From Salipaludibacillus neizhouensis (lineage in GTDB: Bacteria; Bacillota; Bacilli; Bacillales; Salisediminibacteriaceae), in assembly GCF_002886185.1 (NCBI RefSeq), contig NZ_KZ614147.1:323974-387973 (forward strand): a stretch of DNA of 64,000 bases, written 5' to 3'. This document shows positions 51,836 to 64,000 of this stretch, piece by piece (the stretch's first letter is position 1; every line of letters begins with the position of its first letter). The translations under genes were made by a program, and so were the position numbers. A model generated the notes under the pieces. That model saw nothing but the letters and a program-made list of their open reading frames with translations. It was not told the origin of the DNA and ran no database searches.

Positions 51836-52651
51836 TTACGTGGTGATCACTCCCTCATTTAGGAGCTCCTCTAAGGAAAATTCAATCACCTGTCCTGACT
51901 CATAAATTTCTACTTGAACAAGACGTTCCAACATATTTAATCCTACTACTTTTCCTTTGCCATAACTTGTCTCTAATTTCTCATAGAGGTCGGGAAGTTC
52001 TTTCTTCGCAGATTCATACGTGTCATTTTCATATTTTAAACAACACATTAGTCTTCCGCAAAGTCCAGAAATTTTAGTAGGATTCAGGGATAGGTTTTGA
52101 TCCTTCGCCATTTTAATGGAGACAGGCTCAAAGTCACCTAAAAACGTTGAACAGCAAAGCATACGCCCACAAGGACCAATTCCCCCGAGCATCTTCGCTT
52201 CATCACGCACACCAATTTGTCTTAACTCAATTCGTGTACGGAAAACAGATGCTAAATCCTTCACGAGTTCACGGAAATCAATGCGGCCATCTGCAGTAAA
52301 GTAGAATAATACTTTGTTGCGGTCGAATGTATACTCGACATCTACGAGCTTCATATCAAGATCATGCTCATTGATTTTTGCAGAACAAACTTTGAACGCA
52401 CTTTGCGATTCTTGTTTGTTCTCTTGCACAATCAGCTTATCTTTTTCCGTAGCTAATCGGAGGACGTTTTTCAACGGTAGAACGACATCCTGTTCTTCTA
52501 CTTCTTTCATGCCGATAACTACCTTACCGAATTCCACCCCACGAGCAGTTTCTACGATAACATAGTCGTGTAACTTTATATCAAAGTCGCTAGGAGAAAA
52601 ATAATATATTTTCCCAGCTTTCTTAAATCGAACACCTACTACTTGATGCAC
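51836..52651 (-). CDS. ricT: RicT (YaaT), PSP1-domain regulator of RNA processing
   Basis: Subunit of the RicA/F/T (YmcA-YlbF-YaaT) complex that works with RNase Y and aids Spo0A phosphorylation. The PSP1-type core shows the cysteine pairs GGIGPCGRMLCCSTFLG and GLCGRLMCCLKYE, the iron-sulfur site of the complex. The start is GTG at 52651, behind GGAGGGATAACAC. 271 residues. Lies between holB and yabA as in B. subtilis. Confidence 0.94.
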   Translation of the reverse strand: MHQVVGVRFKKAGKIYYFSPSDFDIKLHDYVIVETARGVEFGKVVIGMKEVEEQDVVLPLKNVLRLATEKDKLIVQENKQESQSAFKVCSAKINEHDLDMKLVDVEYTFDRNKVLFYFTADGRIDFRELVKDLASVFRTRIELRQIGVRDEAKMLGGIGPCGRMLCCSTFLGDFEPVSIKMAKDQNLSLNPTKISGLCGRLMCCLKYENDTYESAKKELPDLYEKLETSYGKGKVVGLNMLERLVQVEIYESGQVIEFSLEELLNEGVITT

Positions 52652-52654
52652 GTG

Positions 52655-53644
52655 TTATCCCTCCTGTAACCGAAGAAGCAATTGCTCCATTAAAAGCTGG
52701 GGAGCGGTATTTGCGTCCAAACGACGCTTCGCATCCATCACCGCCTGGAGGTTATTTCCCAGCTTTCGTTGCGAGAGCTTCAACGCTTGATCTTGAAGCT
52801 TGTCCTCTTGGTCTATATAAACAAGCTGATTTGTTTGATCAACTTGCATCCTGATCACATCTCGATACCATATCATAATTAAATCAATACCTAGCTGGAT
52901 CTCTGACTTTTCTTTGAAAAAAGGCATCCACTCTTCCTGCAGAGTGATAAATGCGTTCTTTGGACGCAAAGATACTTCATCCGTTAATTGTATCACCTTG
53001 CTCCTAGCTTGCGCAAACCAATTATCCTGACATAATTGGATTCCCTCTTCCAAATCAGAGGTTATTTGTGAAATTACTCTGGCATCTTTTTCTGGAATAC
53101 TATTTTCGACTAATTTCTCAATAAATTTATCAGGAGGTAAGGGTGCAAATGAAAGAACTTGTGAGCGGGAAAGTACTGTTGGCAGAATTCTTTGCACATG
53201 GGTTGTTAACAGAATAGCTAACGCTTCCCCATCAGGTTCTTCCAGAAATTTCAGAATGCTATTCGCGGCTGCTGGAGTCATTTTTTCGGTTTCTTCCACA
53301 ATGTAAAATTTCTTTCTGGACTCCATCCCTCTTAAACTAAGATCCTTTTTCAATTCTCTTATCTGATCTACTTTAATGGATGAGCCATCCGCCTGAATCA
53401 GATGAATATCCGGATGATTACCTGAATCAATCCGTTTGCAATCTCGACACTGCTGGCAAGGCTCAGCTTCCAGTTTTTCCTTACAAAAAAAAGTTTTTGC
53501 TAAAAGAACTGCAACGTTTTTTTTCCCCGTCCCACGACCACCTTCAAAAACATAGGCATGAGAGAGTCTGTTTTTCAGCACACTATTTTTCAATATTTTA
53601 GCTATGGTTGATTGTGTTTCTCCTATGTCTTCCCAAGTCTTCAT
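52655..53644 (-). CDS. holB: DNA polymerase III subunit delta'
   Basis: Clamp-loader component. AAA+ module with HAYVFEGGRGTGKKNVAVLL (P-loop variant with GKK), the zinc-binding cysteines in CQQCRDCKRI (with an earlier Cys in FFCKE), and the SRC-like LPTVLSRSQVLSF. 329 residues, similar to B. subtilis. It precedes ricT by 3 nt. Confidence 0.94.
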   Translation of the reverse strand: MKTWEDIGETQSTIAKILKNSVLKNRLSHAYVFEGGRGTGKKNVAVLLAKTFFCKEKLEAEPCQQCRDCKRIDSGNHPDIHLIQADGSSIKVDQIRELKKDLSLRGMESRKKFYIVEETEKMTPAAANSILKFLEEPDGEALAILLTTHVQRILPTVLSRSQVLSFAPLPPDKFIEKLVENSIPEKDARVISQITSDLEEGIQLCQDNWFAQARSKVIQLTDEVSLRPKNAFITLQEEWMPFFKEKSEIQLGIDLIMIWYRDVIRMQVDQTNQLVYIDQEDKLQDQALKLSQRKLGNNLQAVMDAKRRLDANTAPQLLMEQLLLRLQEG

Positions 53645-53678
53645 GATGGATCCCTCTTCTTTCGGTCTTTACACCTAA

Positions 53679-54086
<408 letters not shown>

Positions 54087-54160
54087 TTACCTGTATTAGT
54101 AGAAATAAGGAATCTCTTCTTTTCTTATTATAACAACAAATAATCTATTTACATTATTTC

Positions 54161-54796
54161 TTATGCTTCCTTCTCCAAAAAGTGCTCGATTTCCTGCAAT
54201 GTTTTTTGAACGACTTCCTCTATTTCCTCTGAGGCATCTATCGTGTGAATTCTCTTGGGTTCCTTTTTCTGCAAAGCAAGATACGCTTTTCTTACTTGTT
54301 CGTGGAAAGCCATCGATTCCTGATCCAATCGATTAAACTCCCGACCACTATGTTTATTAATTCTTGCTAGTCCCACTTCCGGGGTGACATCAAAATACAA
54401 CGTCATATGAGGCATCATCCCCTCTGTTGCAAACAAATTCAATTGTAATACCTCATCCACACCTATTTGGCGACCTACACCTTGGTAAACAAGACTACTG
54501 TCTATAAACCGATCGCACAAAACGATGTTTCCTAGTTCCAGTTGTGGTATGACCGTCTCCACTAAATGTTGTCTCCTAGCAGCTGCATATAGAAGTGCTT
54601 CCGTTCGGGCATCCATCTCCGTATGTTCCGGATCAAGTATAACTTCTCTCACTTTTTCAGCGATGACACTGCCTCCCGGCTCCCGCGTAGAGACGACCTC
54701 ATATCCTTCTTCTTCTAGTTTTTCCTTGACTATTTTCAGAACTGTTGTCTTACCAGCTCCCTCACCACCCTCAAACGTTATAAATAAACCACGCAC
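54161..54796 (-). CDS. tmk: Thymidylate kinase
   Basis: Phosphorylates dTMP to dTDP. P-loop TFEGGEGAGKTTVLK (residues ~7-21), the DR[YF] substrate-binding segment IVLCDRFIDSSLVYQGVGR (~90), and a lid segment REFNRLDQE. 211 residues, expected length. It follows the yaaO decarboxylase by 12 nt and may be co-transcribed with it. Confidence 0.96.
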   Translation of the reverse strand: MRGLFITFEGGEGAGKTTVLKIVKEKLEEEGYEVVSTREPGGSVIAEKVREVILDPEHTEMDARTEALLYAAARRQHLVETVIPQLELGNIVLCDRFIDSSLVYQGVGRQIGVDEVLQLNLFATEGMMPHMTLYFDVTPEVGLARINKHSGREFNRLDQESMAFHEQVRKAYLALQKKEPKRIHTIDASEEIEEVVQKTLQEIEHFLEKEA

Positions 54797-54808
54797 ATCT
54801 CATTCTCC

Positions 54809-56251
54809 TCATTCTAAAAATATCGTTATACCATTATAAACCCAACTGTCCCCTGTTTGAAATGATGATCCCTCATTAATCAATTTCGCAAGAGTCTCTA
54901 GTTGATCTTCTCTAATACGTTCTCCAGCTAAAACTAATGGAATTCCTGGTGGATATGGTACAATCGTCTCTCCTGCTATTTTCCCTTCGCTTTCCTGCCA
55001 AGGAATCAAGACTGTTTTTCTTTCTCTCATCTCTTGATAAGAAAGTGCCAGCTCTGAAATAAGCTCTTTCGGTTGGGCTGTATTTCTACTAAGATGACCA
55101 CGTTTTTTGTTTTTGACCGGAAGAATTTGCTCTAACATCGATCTCAAATTGTCTACATCTATCGCATCCGCATTTAGTGGCAGCGTAAACAACAAAAGCC
55201 CCGGAGAAACAAGCTCCGGAAATGCACCACGTGCCTTCAATTGATTTTTCCAACCTATTGCTGCATCCCGATACGGCGTCACAAAAGCAAGCTTCAACGG
55301 ATCTTGCACATAATCTCCTAATTTATGGGGGGTCTGACCCCAACCATCGCCACCGCCTAGGCACTCCTTTAATTCAGCAATCTTTGCAGTTAACTGGTTC
55401 CAATCAGAAATCTCAAAAGAGGCTAAATATGCGCGCGCAACGTCTAGTGAAGCCATCAGTGGATAGGAAGGACTGCTTGATTGAAGCATCCGTAAATATA
55501 AGCGTATTTTATCGCTATTTATCCGTTCACTATTATTATGTAAAAAAGATGTCATTGTCATAGCCGGTAATGTTTTATGTGCCGACTGTACAACCAGATC
55601 AGCCCTTGCCTTCAATGAGCTCACAGGCCACGAAGGATGATCTATGATGAGATGGGCCCCGTGTGCTTCATCCACACAAACAATCATGTTTGCTTCATGC
55701 GCCGCCTGCACGTGCAGCGTTAAATCTTGGCCATACCCTTCGTAGGAAGGATTCGTTAAGAAGACAGCTTTTGCACCAGAGTACTTACTCATCGCTAGTT
55801 TGATTGTTGTCATAGACACCCCTAAAGCAATTCCAGTAGCCTCATCTCTCTCTGGTTCAAGGAAAACTGGCTTTAAACCAGCAAGCTCCATTCCATGAAA
55901 TATAGATTGATGACTATTTCGTTGAACCATCACCTGATCTCCAGGCTCAGCTACACATAGCATCATCGCTAAATTACCGACCGTAGAGCCACCCACCAGA
56001 AAATGGGTAGTCTTTGAGCCGTATAATTCGGCAGCAAGCTGTTGTGCTTCGGCAATTACCCCAGTCGCATCATGAAGGTCATCCAATCCTTGAATTTCTG
56101 TTTGATCGAATGCTAGTATTTGTTCATATGCCGGTCTTGCCTTCTCTAAAAAGACTCGTCCATTTTTATGCCCAGGTACGTGGAAAGACTGAGGTCTGGA
56201 ATCCTTATGTTTGTTTAATTGATCAAAAAGTGGTGTAAGTTGTTGGTCCAT
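54809..56251 (-). CDS. yaaO: Orn/Lys/Arg decarboxylase-family PLP enzyme YaaO
   Basis: A fold-type I PLP decarboxylase (480 residues), YaaO family. SFHVPGHKNGRVF near the N-terminus, HFLVGGSTVGNLAMML, the VDEAHGAHLI segment, and the PLP lysine in VVQSAHKTLPAMTMTSF are all present. It probably decarboxylates arginine or lysine and feeds polyamine synthesis; the substrate is not readable. Start at 56251 (MDQQLTPLFDQL) behind GAGAAGAGG. In B. subtilis yaaO also precedes tmk, but there xpaC-yaaN stand upstream and are missing here. Confidence 0.9.
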   Translation of the reverse strand: MDQQLTPLFDQLNKHKDSRPQSFHVPGHKNGRVFLEKARPAYEQILAFDQTEIQGLDDLHDATGVIAEAQQLAAELYGSKTTHFLVGGSTVGNLAMMLCVAEPGDQVMVQRNSHQSIFHGMELAGLKPVFLEPERDEATGIALGVSMTTIKLAMSKYSGAKAVFLTNPSYEGYGQDLTLHVQAAHEANMIVCVDEAHGAHLIIDHPSWPVSSLKARADLVVQSAHKTLPAMTMTSFLHNNSERINSDKIRLYLRMLQSSSPSYPLMASLDVARAYLASFEISDWNQLTAKIAELKECLGGGDGWGQTPHKLGDYVQDPLKLAFVTPYRDAAIGWKNQLKARGAFPELVSPGLLLFTLPLNADAIDVDNLRSMLEQILPVKNKKRGHLSRNTAQPKELISELALSYQEMRERKTVLIPWQESEGKIAGETIVPYPPGIPLVLAGERIREDQLETLAKLINEGSSFQTGDSWVYNGITIFLE

Positions 56252-56660
56252 CGAATTCCTCTTCTCAAAATTATTCCTCCATTTATTATAACGAATCATC
56301 TAAAAATTATCTCTTGTTTTACTCATTCTCTTTGGTTAAATTGTCTAGGTCTGTATATAAAGAAATGCAGCCTTTAAGTTTACTATCCATTCTTTCAGGC
56401 ATTTTTATTTTACAATAATAAACCAGAAAAAATGTCTGTATTTCTTAATAAGTTTATTACTCGATAAAACTTCCTCATGATACAAAATATATAGTTTAGG
56501 AGGTACTTTTAAATAAATATGATTAATACTAAGATGTCAAAATTCGTTGAAGTGCCATGCTGTTGTATGTGAATAAGACCTAAATTCAGAACCTATTGTG
56601 GCTGTCTTTTTTCCTTTAGCCACTTCTTAAGGAGACGGTTCAACTATCCTATACGAATTT

Positions 56661-56828
56661 CATAAGATAAACGCAAAGCGCCTTTTGTTTAATGCAGCGT
56701 GAGCTTTTGCCACGTCCTTTCGAGTAGCACCTCTGTAGTTGCATGTAGGTGCTACTTGAAAGGATGTGGATTTCCCTTGATATGTGTGGCGTAAAGGCAG
56801 CTGTCACCTTATACTTTCTCATAAAAAA
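56661..56828. repeat. Dispersed palindromic intergenic element, copy B
   Basis: Full copy between csfB and yaaO, collinear with copy A. Outer arms GCAGCGTGAGCTTTTGCCAC (56694-56713) and GTGGCGTAAAGGCAGCTGT (56786-56804); perfect inner core AGTAGCACCT (56723-56732) / AGGTGCTACT (56747-56756). A small hairpin CGC-AAA-GCG lies near the left end. The right edge merges with the csfB terminator T-tract. Comparison with copy A shows substitutions spread throughout, with paired arms retained. Nothing else is visible in 56300-56660. Confidence 0.8.
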
Positions 56829-56849
56829 AGAAGGTTCAACTTTGAACCT
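56822..56849 (-). terminator. csfB terminator
   Basis: Minus-strand AGGTTCA-AAGT-TGAACCT stem (56832-56849), overlapping the csfB stop codon, followed by TCTTTTTTTATG. The T-run is shared with the edge of repeat copy B. Confidence 0.82.
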
Positions 56850-57063
56850 CCCCATTCCCCTCTTGACGCAGTCTATCCCGGATCTTACCCAATCGGTTTA
56901 CAATAAGAGAATAACTCTGATCCTCTACATTCATCTGAACCATCTTTCTTTCACATTCTTCGCATATAAATGATCCAATTACATGAATTCCTCTTTCTTT
57001 AGCTGAGTAACATATCAAGCAGTCATTCAACTGCACATCTTCTTTTTTTAATAAATGACTCAT
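56836..57063 (-). CDS. csfB: Anti-SigG factor CsfB (Gin)
   Basis: A 75-residue zinc-binding protein. The two CxxC pairs CLICYSAKERGIHVIGSFIC and EECERK fit Gin, which in B. subtilis inhibits SigG (and SigE) until engulfment is complete. I favour the ATG at 57063 (MSHLLKKEDVQLND), 11 nt after GGAGG; an ATG 14 codons earlier is possible. Lies between the 5S gene and yaaO, as expected for bacilli lacking xpaC-yaaN. Confidence 0.87.
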   Translation of the reverse strand: MSHLLKKEDVQLNDCLICYSAKERGIHVIGSFICEECERKMVQMNVEDQSYSLIVNRLGKIRDRLRQEGNGEVQS

Positions 57064-57329
57064 AATTTTAGACACCTCCGCTAACAGTATGACCCATTCT
57101 TTCATACTCTAACCCTTGTAATCCATGAATCAACTGCTTTACTATATGCAATACAAGTTGTCCTTGTTCGCCTGAAATTTACGAAATACCTAAATTGGTT
57201 ACGTGATTACGCTATTTAAATATAGTTTTTTATAAATTAAGATTTTACTTTTGGGGATTTAATATAGGAAGGAAAGTTAGATTTTTTTTGCTTTTTAGGT
57301 GTTTTAGTTGATGCAATGATTGAGGTTTT

Positions 57330-57355
57330 GTAGGTGCTACCGCCGTAGCACCTAC
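57330..57355. repeat. Perfect hairpin sharing the core of the dispersed element
   Basis: GTAGGTGCTAC, 4-nt loop CGCC, GTAGCACCTAC: an 11-bp perfect palindrome. The arm is the same 11-mer found in the inner core of repeat copies A and B. It is downstream of the rRNA operon terminator. It may be a minimal derivative of the element. The other sequence in 57064-57390 shows no gene. Confidence 0.6.
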
Positions 57356-57391
57356 CTCCAATATTATAGCCGCACAACCCTTTAAAACCAC

Positions 57392-57420
57392 AAAAAAGAC
57401 ACTCTCCAAAGAGAATGTCT
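57392..57420 (-). terminator. rRNA operon terminator
   Basis: Minus-strand GACATTCTC-TTTG-GAGAGTGTC stem followed by TTTTTTG, starting 11 nt after the 5S gene. Confidence 0.93.
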
Positions 57421-57430
57421 TTTCATAATT

Positions 57431-57546
<116 letters not shown>

Positions 57547-57571
57547 CATAGTGAGTGGTCGTTGACCTCTC

Positions 57572-57606
57572 AAAACTGGATAACGTGATGGACTGAAAAG
57601 AATCGT
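57572..57606 (-). other. 23S processing stem, 3' arm
   Basis: The 23S-5S spacer on this strand complements the 23S 5' flank at 60790-60824 over about 35 nt with few mismatches, including the perfect AAAACTGGATAACG (57572-57585) with 60811-60824. This is the stem expected to be cut during release of pre-23S RNA. Confidence 0.8.
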
Positions 57607-57622
57607 TGCTTAGAGTAAAACA

Positions 57623-60563
<2,941 letters not shown>

Positions 60564-60937
60564 ATTTTTTGCGTTTGACTGCACATGACCTTTGAATGTC
60601 TTTGTCAGCTGCACTCTTCATCATCCTCACGTACCTAAGTACGTTCCGGTGACTCATCGCTTGCTTCCGCGAACTTCCAGGTCCTGCTTGCCAATACCTC
60701 CGAAGAGGTTCACAATTGGTGGCGTCTTTCTTAGCCTACATCTAAGACACTCGGTTCACTTTCTTTGAACGTATTCAAAGGGTATAACCGGTGATTCTTT
60801 TCAGTCATTTCGTTATCCAGTTTTCAAAGGACAAAGGCTTCTTTCAAAGAAAAGAAGCTTTGAGAGACTAACCTCTCAAAACTAAACAAAAAGTCCAAGA
60901 CAAAGTTCGATTCAATAAGTTGAGCTTAAATGCTCCT
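60564..60937 (-). other. 16S-23S spacer without tRNA genes
   Basis: Matches the spacer at 685-1058. It lacks tRNA-Ile and tRNA-Ala. It contains the 23S processing arm (60790-60824) and the 16S arm (near 60877-60893), pairing with the leader near 62642-62657. Confidence 0.85.
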
Positions 60938-62509
<1,572 letters not shown>

Positions 62510-62754
62510 GTATGATGACTTATCATCAAGCTTGATGTCCTAGACATCAAAACCAAACTTTCGTCTGGCGTTTGTCGAATGTTACCATTCAACGATTTGT
62601 TTCATTTGACGGGATATTTTAAAATATCCCACTTTGCTTGGCTTTTTGTTTAGTTTTCAAAGGTCATTTCCCTATCCACCAAAGTGAATAAATATTTTCT
62701 ATTGTTCTAGTAAACTAGAACGTTGTAAAAACATCGTTTTAAGGCGACTAGAAC

Positions 62755-62784
62755 ATCATATCATTTTTTAATGTATAATGTCAA
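62755..62784 (-). promoter_or_regulatory. rrn promoter, gene-proximal
   Basis: Minus-strand TTGACA (62779-62784), 18-nt spacer, TATGAT (62755-62760), upstream of the complete rRNA operon. Confidence 0.7.
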
Positions 62785-62852
62785 TATCTTTTTTAAAACT
62801 TCGTCAGTAACAATCAGGAAATGTTTTGCCCGTTTCGTTAGCGACAAGTAAT

Positions 62853-62881
62853 AATATACCACGGGCGAAAAACGAAGTCAA
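62853..62881 (-). promoter_or_regulatory. rrn promoter, distal
   Basis: Minus-strand TTGACT (62876-62881), 17-nt spacer, TATATT (62853-62858). The GG before the -10 is shared with the promoters of the first operon. It lies about 50 nt past the bofA stop. Confidence 0.78.
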
Positions 62882-62930
62882 CCATTTTACAAAAATAGTT
62901 TTAAGCCTCCAACTATCGATCTTGGATTTC

Positions 62931-63197
62931 TTAATTTACTACCATCATATCTAAAAAGATTAACGCTACAATACCTGGGACACCTAAGAAACCAGATACA
63001 GACGCTGTAAATAAGTTAATCGGCAAATGATATTCAAATATTCCTCCAAAAGTATTTAAGAAAAATAAAAATAACGCTCCAATTAATAGGCGAACCGCTC
63101 CAGTCCCAATCCATTTAAACGACTTAAAAGGGGCTCCCAGAATTAATAAAAGGATAATCATCGCTGCTAATAGAGTTAAAATAACTATTGGTTCCAT
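62931..63197 (-). CDS. bofA: SigK-processing inhibitor BofA
   Basis: Membrane protein of the outer forespore membrane that holds back SpoIVFB until the forespore signal arrives. 88 residues with two hydrophobic segments (~4-20 and ~30-50) and the conserved C-terminal LPINLFTASVSGFLGVPGIV. Start ATG at 63197 is well placed after AAAGGAGTG; the open frame extends 37 codons upstream but that part is unrelated. It lies just upstream of the rRNA operon as in B. subtilis. Confidence 0.93.
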   Translation of the reverse strand: MEPIVILTLLAAMIILLLILGAPFKSFKWIGTGAVRLLIGALFLFFLNTFGGIFEYHLPINLFTASVSGFLGVPGIVALIFLDMMVVN

Positions 63198-63400
63198 ATT
63201 TGAACACTCCTTTAGTTTTTGATACAGACCATTCTTTTTAAGACGGATTGTATATCCGACCGTGTAAAAAATGATCCGGCTCGTTCTAAAAGATATGTCC
63301 AAGCTCAAAAAATATAACCGAATTAAATATAAACTAGCAATCTTCTTCTATAGTAATACTACAACGAAGTATATCCGCTTCACATTTTATTCGTAACACT

Positions 63401-63613
63401 TTAATAAACGGAGGTTTTCCTAACCCTTGCTTCTCTTAATAAGAAGAAATATTTAGCTCTTTCCAATTGTGCACGACTTTCAACATAGCCGAAGTCTTCG
63501 ACCGAGTGCTCCAAAAGTGATTCATGTTCATTTACTTTATCTTTAACAGACCTGAGAACGGATATAAGTTCATCATCCTTAAGACGACGAAGCTTTCGTT
63601 TTTTGCTACGCAT
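63401..63613 (-). CDS. yaaL: YaaL, DUF2508 family protein
   Basis: A 70-residue, highly charged protein. The family hallmark AQLERAKYFFLLREARVRK is at the C-terminal half. Function unknown. Found between recR and bofA in most bacilli, as here. GGTGGCAAAACTC precedes the ATG. Confidence 0.9.
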   Translation of the reverse strand: MRSKKRKLRRLKDDELISVLRSVKDKVNEHESLLEHSVEDFGYVESRAQLERAKYFFLLREARVRKTSVY

Positions 63614-63656
63614 GAGAGTTTTGCCACCCTTCCGAATTCTCTGCTCTATGCTTATT

Positions 63657-64000
63657 CTATAACTCTCTTCTGCCTTCTATTGCCTTAGATAAAGTAACTT
63701 CATCTGCGTACTCTAGATCTCCGCCAACTGGAAGTCCGTGAGCGATCCTCGTTACTTTAATCCCGGTTGGTTTCACAAGACGTGACATATACATAGCTGT
63801 TGCTTCCCCCTCAATATTTGGGTTTGTTGCAATAATCATTTCTTGAACAGTGTCATCCTGAAGCCGTTTTAATAGATCTGCAATATAAATATCTTCAGGA
63901 CCTATCCCATCGACCGGGGAAATAGCGCCATGTAATACGTGGTATAACCCAGTGTATTCTTTCATTTTCTCCATTGCAATTACGTCTCTTGATTCCTGAA
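63657..64000 (-). CDS. recR: Recombination protein RecR, C-terminal part
   Basis: The 3' ~114 codons of recR; the 5' end is outside the window. Coding continues from the window edge ([20 protein letters not shown]). The Toprim domain is visible with [32 protein letters not shown] and [13 protein letters not shown]-like [20 protein letters not shown]. RecR acts with RecO/RecF to load RecA at gaps. The zinc-finger N-terminus is not in view. Confidence 0.97.
   Translation of the reverse strand, partial: QESRDVIAMEKMKEYTGLYHVLHGAISPVDGIGPEDIYIADLLKRLQDDTVQEMIIATNPNIEGEATAMYMSRLVKPTGIKVTRIAHGLPVGGDLEYADEVTLSKAIEGRREL

Noticed and set aside
56370-56416. Terminator-like GCCT...AGGC followed by TTTTTATTTT on the plus strand
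   Set aside because: No plus-strand gene lies upstream; the stem is short with a long loop.

Overview
The window is the origin-proximal 'recR to lysS' block of an endospore-forming, low-GC Gram-positive bacterium of the family Bacillaceae, shown in reverse orientation: every recognised protein gene except abrB lies on the minus strand. The gene order follows the Bacillus subtilis recR-bofA-rrn-csfB-yaaO-tmk-darA-holB-ricT-yabA-yabB-rsmI-abrB-metS-yabD-yabE-rnmV-rsmA-yabG-veg-sspF-ispE-purR-spoVG-glmU-prs-ctc-pth-fin-mfd-spoVT-yabM-yabN-yabO-yabP-yabQ-divIC-yabR-spoIIE-yabS-yabT-tilS-hpt-ftsH-coaX-hslO-cysK-pab/fol-lysS series almost exactly. Sporulation genes (spoIIE, spoVT, spoVG, sspF, yabG, yabP/Q, bofA, csfB, fin) show the organism sporulates. 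The exact genus cannot be fixed by eye.

Layout. 1-3071: a partial rRNA operon (5' part of 23S, 16S, tandem promoters). 3435-5000: lysS. 5100-10450: a folate operon (pabB-pabA-pabC-folP-folB-folK-yazB) ending in a broken dusB. 10570-13310: cysK, hslO, coaX. 13360-20060: ftsH, hpt, tilS, a two-gene ThrE-type exporter not found at this place in B. subtilis, and yabT. 20014-24150: yabS, spoIIE, yabR. 24220-29750: divIC, yabQ, yabP, yabO, yabN, yabM, spoVT. 29850-38640: mfd, fin, pth, ctc, prs, glmU, spoVG. 38900-44100: purR, ispE, sspF, veg, yabG, rsmA, rnmV. 44230-49660: yabE, yabD, metS with a T-box leader, and abrB on the plus strand. 49675-57065: rsmI to csfB, including the DNA polymerase III delta' gene, tmk and a PLP decarboxylase. 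57390-62880: a complete 16S-23S-5S operon. 62931-64000: bofA, yaaL and the 3' part of recR.

The genes serve translation (rRNA, lysS, metS, tilS, rsmA, rsmI, rnmV, pth), folate and cofactor supply, nucleotide and cell-wall precursor supply (prs, purR, glmU, tmk, hpt), DNA maintenance (mfd, recR, holB, yabA) and the sporulation programme. Promoters are readable for both rrn operons, veg, the pab operon, metS, abrB, spoIIE (21-bp spacer with Spo0A boxes), ctc (SigB type) and spoVG (SigH type). Many genes end in clear intrinsic terminators.

The least explained feature is a dispersed, strongly palindromic intergenic element of about 170 bp. It has two full copies (13405-13574, 56661-56828), one half copy fused to the end of spoIIE (20818-20890), and possibly a core-only hairpin downstream of the 5S gene (57330-57355). 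The two full copies abut the T-tract of an upstream gene's terminator. Other oddities are the frameshifted and truncated dusB, the missing ridA, a Glu-for-Asp change in the first CoaX motif, a perfect 13-bp inverted repeat before coaX, and near-identical rRNA operons in direct orientation enclosing about 57 kb.
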